From Chloroflexota bacterium (GTDB lineage Bacteria > Chloroflexota > Anaerolineae > Anaerolineales > Anaerolineaceae), in the NCBI GenBank assembly GCA_023434145.1, contig JAEYTI010000374.1:1-9993 (forward strand): a stretch of DNA of 9,993 nt, in the 5' to 3' direction. Each line of letters opens with the position of its first letter. The stretch's first letter is position 1. The notes beneath the pieces were generated by a model. That model ran no database searches and was not told the DNA's origin. It saw only the letters and a program-made list of their open reading frames with translations. Positions 6,194-9,993 of the stretch are shown in pieces. Made by a program: the position numbers and the translations under genes.

Positions 6194-6982
6194 TTAATTT
6201 GCCGTTGCCGGAGCGGGCGCATGCACCTCGCCGGACTCAGCTTCCGGTTGGTGCCCGTCAGCGCCTGGCGGGGCCGTGCCCAGCCGCTTCTCCAGCGCGT
6301 CAATCACCGTCTGGTAAACCTTCATTTTGGTATGGCGCTTGTTGGTCGCCTCCACCACCGTCCACGGACCCCACTCGGTGTCAGTGCGTTCAAGCATCTC
6401 TTCGTACAACCGCAGCCACTTTTTGTAGCGCTTGTGGTTGTGCCAATCTTCATCGGTCACCCGCCAGCTTTCCAGCGGATCTTCCTCCAGCTTCTCAAAC
6501 CGCTTGCGCTGCTCTTTCTTGCTGATGTGGAGGAAGAACTTCAGAATCAGCGTGCCGCCATCGGCCAAAGTGCGCTCGAAATCGACTATATCCTGGTAAC
6601 CGCGCTCCCAATCTTCCTTGCGCACCAATTTATTCATGCGCTCTACCAGCACGCGCCCGTACCACGAGCGATCAAAGATCGCCCACTCGCCCTGGGCTGG
6701 CGTCTTCAGCCAGTAGCGCCACAGCCAGGGGCGCTTGGTCTCATAGGTGCGCGCGGCGCGAATGGGGTAGATTTTATATCCGCGCGGGTCGATCGGGTCG
6801 GTAAGGGCATGGATGACCGTTCCCTTTCCAGCGGCATCCCAACCCTCAAACAGGATAATAACGGGTATCCCGGCTGACCACGTACCCTGCTGTACGAAGT
6901 ACAACCGCTCCGAAAGCTGTGCCTTTTGCGCCTTCCAGGCATCTTTATCCACTTTCTGCTTCAGGTTTATCGTTTCGAGCAT
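6194..6982 (-). CDS. ppk2: PPK2-family polyphosphate kinase, first of tandem pair
   Basis: 262 residues. Walker A GWDAAGKGT (47-55), the IDPRGYKIYPIRAA segment (64-77) and DRSWYGRVLVERM (104-116) lie at the same residue numbers as in the downstream paralogue, with no gap needed over the first 120 residues. All expected catalytic elements are intact. After the family domain ends (about 237), a 25-residue Pro/Ala-rich tail (from GTAPPGADG to PAPATAN) is added, which might be a remnant linker to the next domain. The start is supported by GGAGGGG at 6989-6995 on this strand, 6 bases away. It is the lead gene of the operon. The substrate is not predictable here. Confidence 0.9.
   Translation of the reverse strand: MLETINLKQKVDKDAWKAQKAQLSERLYFVQQGTWSAGIPVIILFEGWDAAGKGTVIHALTDPIDPRGYKIYPIRAARTYETKRPWLWRYWLKTPAQGEWAIFDRSWYGRVLVERMNKLVRKEDWERGYQDIVDFERTLADGGTLILKFFLHISKKEQRKRFEKLEEDPLESWRVTDEDWHNHKRYKKWLRLYEEMLERTDTEWGPWTVVEATNKRHTKMKVYQTVIDALEKRLGTAPPGADGHQPEAESGEVHAPAPATAN
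6831..6856. repeat. 26-bp direct repeat shared by the two PPK2 genes
   Basis: The 26 bases at 6831-6856 recur exactly at 6032-6057, 799 bases away. Both encode, on the minus strand, the Walker A segment ILFEGWDAA. Conservation at wobble positions exceeds that of flanking codons, which hints at gene conversion or a fairly recent duplication, or simply shared codon preference. Confidence 0.75.
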
Positions 6983-7001
6983 CGTTCACCCCTCCGATTC
7001 C

Positions 7002-7030
7002 ATTGTATGGCGTTCTCAGGTAGGAATCAA
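7002..7030 (-). promoter_or_regulatory. Sigma70-like promoter of the PPK2 operon
   Basis: Read on the minus strand, TTGATT (7025-7030) and TACAAT (7002-7007, 5 of 6) are 17 bases apart. Transcription would begin about 6995, leaving a very short leader of about 13 bases that is mostly the GGAGGGG ribosome binding site. Confidence 0.5.
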
Positions 7031-7080
7031 TACCAGAGCAAGTAGGGGTAATTCCTCAGGCAATTGGGGAAAAATCCAGC

Positions 7081-7109
7081 TTTTCATTACCTATCATTCG
7101 GTTTATCTT
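7081..7109 (+). promoter_or_regulatory. Possible promoter of the YggT gene
   Basis: TTTTCA (7081-7086) and TATCTT (7104-7109) are 17 bases apart, each 4 of 6 to consensus. The start would be near 7116, placing the hairpin at 7132-7164 in the leader. A weak prediction, but in the right place between divergent operons. Confidence 0.3.
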
Positions 7110-7131
7110 GTAGCTGGAGAAGAGAGATGCA

Positions 7132-7164
7132 GCGAGACGCTGACCTCCAGGGTCGGCGTCTCGC
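7132..7164 (+). promoter_or_regulatory. 14-bp leader hairpin upstream of the YggT gene
   Basis: GCGAGACGCTGACC (7132-7145) pairs with GGTCGGCGTCTCGC (7151-7164) with one G-U pair and a 5-base loop TCCAG. The loop and last stem base (7145-7150, CTCCAG) complement CTGGAG at 7114-7119, so a pseudoknot or alternative pairing is possible. The GGAGG ribosome binding site (7172-7176) lies 8 bases after the stem. No U-tract follows, so a translational or stability role is more likely than termination. Confidence 0.5.
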
Positions 7165-7184
7165 AATAAACGGAGGATAAACCA

Positions 7185-7628
7185 ATGACAGTTCCACAGA
7201 CTCCCTCGCCCGACCGCGAGGAGTACGTTGAGGTAGTACGCAACCCGGGTGAATATCAGCAGCGCCACGTGGTGCGCGATGTGGCCGCGGATCAGCGTGT
7301 CACCATCTCTCGCATCACACAGATCTTATGGCTGCTGTTTGGCTTCCTCGAGGCCCTCATTGGGCTGCGTGTGATCCTTAAGCTGATCGGCGCCAACCCG
7401 GCGGCCTTCTTCGCCCAAATGATTTACGGCATTACCGATGTTTTCCTTTGGCCGTTCGCCGGTATTACACCAGACCCTGGTGTAGGCGCGTACCAGCTTG
7501 AGATATCGTCCATTATTGCCATGATTGTCTATGCCCTGGTCGCCTGGGGCCTGACCAAGCTCATTTGGGTGCTGTTCTACCGCCCGAATACCAGTTCGGC
7601 CAGTGTTTATCGAGAAGAGCGATATTAG
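7185..7628 (+). CDS. YggT-family integral membrane protein
   Basis: 147 residues. A polar, probably cytoplasmic N-terminal region (1-42) precedes two hydrophobic helices (about 44-68 and 107-131), with the intervening segment DVFLWPFAGITPDPGVGAYQ (85-104) typical of the YggT family. Short charged C-terminal tail. YggT proteins are small membrane proteins of unclear function, often near cell-division or envelope genes. Here it stands alone, divergent from the PPK2 operon, with its own leader hairpin and terminator. The start is set by GGAGG at 7172-7176, 8 bases before the ATG. The N-terminal extension is longer than in the usual family member of about 90-100 residues; its role is not evident. 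Confidence 0.85.
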   Translation: MTVPQTPSPDREEYVEVVRNPGEYQQRHVVRDVAADQRVTISRITQILWLLFGFLEALIGLRVILKLIGANPAAFFAQMIYGITDVFLWPFAGITPDPGVGAYQLEISSIIAMIVYALVAWGLTKLIWVLFYRPNTSSASVYREERY

Positions 7629-7687
7629 CGTTATTCCCAGTTTTAATGGTAACTGCTGGGCATATGGCCAGCACAATCTTATTGGTG

Positions 7688-7717
7688 AAGACCGGCGTGA
7701 ACGCCGGTCTTTCTCTT
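7688..7717 (+). terminator. Intrinsic terminator of the YggT gene
   Basis: AAGACCGGCG (7688-7697) pairs with CGCCGGTCTT (7702-7711) around the tetraloop TGAA, followed by a T-rich tail (TCTCTT). Located 60 bases after the stop. Confidence 0.85.
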
Positions 7718-7781
7718 AAGCGTAAGAACCAGCGGGGGAACTTTCGGGCAGCAGAATCGTCTAAAGTGTAGAGAAAAAAAG

Positions 7782-7847
7782 GCTATCTAAGAACAAGAGT
7801 GGATGCAGGGGACGCGTCCCCTGCATCCACTCTTGTTCTTAGATAGC
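7782..7847. repeat. 66-bp perfect palindrome
   Basis: Every base from 7782 to 7814 pairs with its mirror from 7847 back to 7815; the centre is ACGCGT with no spacer. A further G-U pair is possible at 7781/7848. On the minus strand the stem is followed by CCTTTTTTT (A-run at 7774-7780 on +), so it has the form of a minus-strand intrinsic terminator, although no minus-strand gene enters it except by read-through past the bidirectional hairpin at 8411-8451. On the plus strand it lies 31 bases before the META-domain gene with no obvious promoter between. Confidence 0.9.
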
Positions 7848-7878
7848 TAGAGATCAAACCTCACTTTAGGAGATGGGA

Positions 7879-8370
7879 ATGAATAAAGGATTAATGGCAA
7901 TGATTGTTGTATTACTGGTAGTGGTCAGTGTGATCGCGGCGGTGCTGGTGACGTTATTCGTTCGACCGGTATCCAGCAGTATGGGACCGGAAGCGCCGCA
8001 GCCAGCCGGGTCAACGGATCCGCAGCATTTGATGATTCCGCGCTGGTTCTTACAGTCTTTGACTGTAAACGGCGTGGAAGTGCCGCTGCCCGATAAGCAC
8101 CTGACACTGCAGTTCGAGCCGGACAAAAATGCCAACGGCGATAGCGCCTGCAACGGCTTCTTCACCACCTGGGAGGCCGATTATGACGGCAGCCTGACGT
8201 TCGGTCCTATTGGAGCAACCAAGATGTTCTGCGACGGCGTGATGGAAACCGAGTCCGCCTACTTCGATGCACTCTCGAGGGTGACACAGTTCGTGCGCCC
8301 GGAAGGCAAGCTGATCCTCAGCTCCACGGATGAGCAGACTACACTGGTTTTCGTAATGCCTCCCAAATAA
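7879..8370 (+). CDS. Membrane-anchored META-domain (HslJ-like) protein
   Basis: 163 residues. A single hydrophobic segment (about 5-28) should be an uncleaved anchor, with the rest outside. After a Pro-rich spacer (36-48) comes a META domain (about 55-160): WFLQSLTVNG, then SACNGFFTTWEADYDGSLTFG, GATKMFCDGVMETESAYFDAL and the closing strands KLILSST and TTLVFVM. The pairs CNGF and TKMFC, and MExE, are family hallmarks; Cys91 and Cys118 may bond. Family members are linked to heat-shock or novobiocin-resistance phenotypes (HslJ) but have no known reaction. Two in-frame ATGs exist (7873, 7879); TAGGAG at 7867-7872 lies 6 bases before the second, which is chosen. A palindrome stands just upstream and a terminator follows. 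Confidence 0.85.
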   Translation: MNKGLMAMIVVLLVVVSVIAAVLVTLFVRPVSSSMGPEAPQPAGSTDPQHLMIPRWFLQSLTVNGVEVPLPDKHLTLQFEPDKNANGDSACNGFFTTWEADYDGSLTFGPIGATKMFCDGVMETESAYFDALSRVTQFVRPEGKLILSSTDEQTTLVFVMPPK

Positions 8371-8382
8371 GGATTTTGAATC

Positions 8383-8397
8383 GCTCCCCTCGGGAGC
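8383..8397. repeat. Small 6-bp hairpin after the META gene
   Basis: GCTCCC (8383-8388) pairs with GGGAGC (8392-8397) with a 3-base loop. It precedes the main terminator and has no U-tract on the plus strand. Confidence 0.4.
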
Positions 8398-8410
8398 CAA
8401 AAAATGAGTA

Positions 8411-8459
8411 ATGCGTATTTTGAAACCGCTTCGCGATTTCAAAATACGCATCCTTTTTT
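8411..8459. terminator. Bidirectional terminator between META and propeller genes
   Basis: ATGCGTATTTTGAAA (8411-8425) pairs with TTTCAAAATACGCAT (8437-8451); an inner CGC/GCG extends the stem. On + it is followed by CC and T6 (8454-8459), a good intrinsic terminator for the META gene 40 bases after its stop. On - the A6 at 8399-8404 gives a U-run 6 bases beyond the stem, so it can also end the convergent propeller gene, whose stop is at 8464-8466. Confidence 0.85.
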
Positions 8460-8463
8460 AACT

Positions 8464-9993
8464 TTAACGCCAGTCAAGCGAAGTGACAGTGAAATCTGCC
8501 AGCCTCACCGGTGCGGTGGGATCATCCAGCCGCCCGGTGATGGTGTCGCCCCACACACCACTCTCGGTGCTGAACACCATCCAACCGCCCCGGATCGCCC
8601 AATCGTACAGCACGTCTTCCGTTGCTGCCAAACGCTGTACCGTATCATCGGAGGGGTCATAGCGCCATATCTGCGCCTTATACCGGTCAAGCGGCGCGCC
8701 GTACTGGGCAAACACCACCTGGTCACCCTGCATCCAGGCGATCCGCCCATGGCCGTATGGGCCGCGTGGATCATATTCACCGATCTGCTTGCGATAGACC
8801 AGTCGCTGGTCCTCCAGAGAGTAAACGCGCAGTTCCGCCTGCACGGGTTGGTAGCGCACCACGATCACGGCCATCGAATCCGTCGAGGGTGACATCGCCT
8901 GAACGTCTTCCCAACCATCCAATTCTATTTTCCAGTCCACGGTAGTGAGACCTCCATCCGGGCCCAGCCATTCATACGCTGCAATTTCGGCAGGCTGCAG
9001 CGTGTGGCGAGGATTCGCCAGATAGATGCGGCGGCCATCTGCCGACCAGGAAGGCAGTGTTTTCACCGAGGACATGTCGATGGTCAAATAATCCGGTTCG
9101 GATTCCCCATTGGAGAACACTGCAAGATAGCCGGTGCCAAATGCGCGCACCACGACCGCCAGCGCCTGCCCGTCCGGCGACCAGACAGGGCAGTCATGCG
9201 CGGCGTGGATCAGGTGCGGCATGTCGCGGCGGAAAATCTGCTCAGTCTCTACATCCAGTATATACAATTCTGGTAGATCGAGCGGTTCGGCACTCTTGTC
9301 CGAAAGGTACGCAATCTGCATGCCATCCGGGGAGGCAGCCGGGCAGTGGTACTGCGCCCCTTCCCAGGCCGGGTCTCCCGCCTCAGCAGGCAGAATGGTG
9401 CGCATACTGGTTCCATCCGGCGCCATCGCCACGATGCTGCTGCTCGCGCCGGACTGCACCGCCATCAGCACCTCGCCTTGCAGCGAAGGCAGCCGCTCCA
9501 CAGTGGGCAGGTTCTCCAAAGGCGGGCGTGCAGCCCACGGCACAATCGAAATCCGTACCTGCCCAGCAGGCCGTACGCGCGGAGACCCGCTTATACCTGG
9601 GATTTCCGCCAGCGTGTAGAATTCTGGCGATACCCCGCGAACGTCTGGATGTGGTATCGGTATGGCAGAAAGCACATTCCCGCCGGTTTCCGGGTCTCTT
9701 CCCCTCGCTACCGCCCATGTGCCGAAACTGGTCAGGTTTGTTGACCACTGCTGTTCGTCCAACTCGCCTATGAGGCACGCGCCAAGGTGCATCTGCGAAA
9801 ATGGCGCAGGATCTATTCTCCATATGGAAATGTCCCGGCAGCCGTCCTTATTCGGCCCGCTTGAAAACGCTGCGTGTGGAGACATCGGCAGAAAGCTCAA
9901 CCCTGAGGCAGCGCCATGAGGAAGGTTGTCCAGGATATACGTTCTGCGGGGACGCTGGGGGCTCTCGATCATCCGCCACAAGCTAACCCCATC
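8464..9993 (-). CDS. Beta-propeller (TolB/PD40-like) protein, 5' end beyond window
   Basis: The frame is open to the right edge (510 codons seen) and the edge reads DGVSLWRM, which looks like the end of a propeller strand, so the true start and probably one or more blades, plus any signal peptide, lie outside. A TTG at 9981 is not a credible start. Repeated SPDG motifs mark blades: CPAASPDGMQIAYLSD (about 213-228 counting from 9981), CPVWSPDGQALAVVV (264-278) and LPSWSADGRRIYLAN (309-323), with VAMAPDG (184-190) and WRYDPSDD as degenerate copies. Such proteins usually sit in the envelope or are secreted, and act in binding; no enzymatic motif is seen. It is convergent with the META gene and shares its terminator. 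Confidence 0.8.
   Translation of the reverse strand, partial: DGVSLWRMIESPQRPRRTYILDNLPHGAASGLSFLPMSPHAAFSSGPNKDGCRDISIWRIDPAPFSQMHLGACLIGELDEQQWSTNLTSFGTWAVARGRDPETGGNVLSAIPIPHPDVRGVSPEFYTLAEIPGISGSPRVRPAGQVRISIVPWAARPPLENLPTVERLPSLQGEVLMAVQSGASSSIVAMAPDGTSMRTILPAEAGDPAWEGAQYHCPAASPDGMQIAYLSDKSAEPLDLPELYILDVETEQIFRRDMPHLIHAAHDCPVWSPDGQALAVVVRAFGTGYLAVFSNGESEPDYLTIDMSSVKTLPSWSADGRRIYLANPRHTLQPAEIAAYEWLGPDGGLTTVDWKIELDGWEDVQAMSPSTDSMAVIVVRYQPVQAELRVYSLEDQRLVYRKQIGEYDPRGPYGHGRIAWMQGDQVVFAQYGAPLDRYKAQIWRYDPSDDTVQRLAATEDVLYDWAIRGGWMVFSTESGVWGDTITGRLDDPTAPVRLADFTVTSLDWR

Noticed and set aside
6184..6303. Upstream extension of the second PPK2 gene
   Set aside because: It would overlap the end of the first PPK2 gene, while an AAGGAGG at the right distance supports 6183.
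5728..6877. Long plus-strand open frames (265 and 247 codons) opposite the PPK2 genes
   Set aside because: They mirror the two PPK2 coding regions; their translations are low-complexity and motif-free, while the minus strand has catalytic motifs and ribosome binding sites.
7565..7771. Small frame running from the YggT end through its terminator
   Set aside because: It begins inside another gene and crosses an intrinsic terminator; no ribosome binding site.
9057..9773. 238-codon plus-strand frame
   Set aside because: Antisense to the propeller gene; its translation is Pro/Arg/Ser-rich shadow sequence.

Overview
The window looks like chromosomal DNA of a member of the Chloroflexota, probably Anaerolineae. 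The clues are a membrane-anchored catalytic domain on a long Thr-Pro linker (TPTNTPTPTPT type), two YkuD L,D-transpeptidases beside an amidase, a LURP-one-like protein, tandem PPK2 genes and a TolB/PD40-like propeller. The taxon is inferred from style; no marker gene is present. Gene density is high: no stretch over 300 bases lacks a gene, and no tRNA, rRNA, CRISPR array or transposase gene was seen.

Region 1 (1-3324, + strand) is a compact cell-envelope operon. A sigma70-like promoter precedes a membrane-anchored N-acetylmuramoyl-L-alanine amidase. This overlaps by 4 bases (ATGA) a TPR-TM-(TP)n-YkuD transpeptidase, followed 7 bases later by a second YkuD transpeptidase with a Tat signal. Together they would cut peptide stems from peptidoglycan and form or modify 3-3 cross-links or attach proteins outside the membrane.

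Region 2 (3325-5406, + strand) holds a LURP-one/YxjI-like protein, an unrecognised 142-residue protein preceded by a hairpin that abuts its ribosome binding site, and a thioredoxin-TPR protein of the CnoX/YbbN type with its own TATAAT promoter. It ends in a 28-bp perfect hairpin shared with the convergent operon.

Region 3 (5476-7030, - strand) is a two-gene operon of PPK2-family polyphosphate kinases, aligned residue for residue over their first 120 positions. It resembles a two-domain polyphosphate:AMP phosphotransferase split into two proteins. Its promoter is divergent from region 4.

Region 4 (7031-8459, + strand) holds a YggT-family membrane protein with a structured leader and a good terminator, then a 66-bp perfect palindrome, then a membrane-anchored META/HslJ-domain protein with a strong terminator. 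Region 5 (8464-9993, - strand) is the C-terminal part of a beta-propeller protein whose start lies beyond the window.

The most notable points are the three-gene peptidoglycan operon in a phylum whose wall is poorly understood, the split PPK2 pair, the unusually long perfect palindromes at gene borders, and the unknown 142-residue protein.
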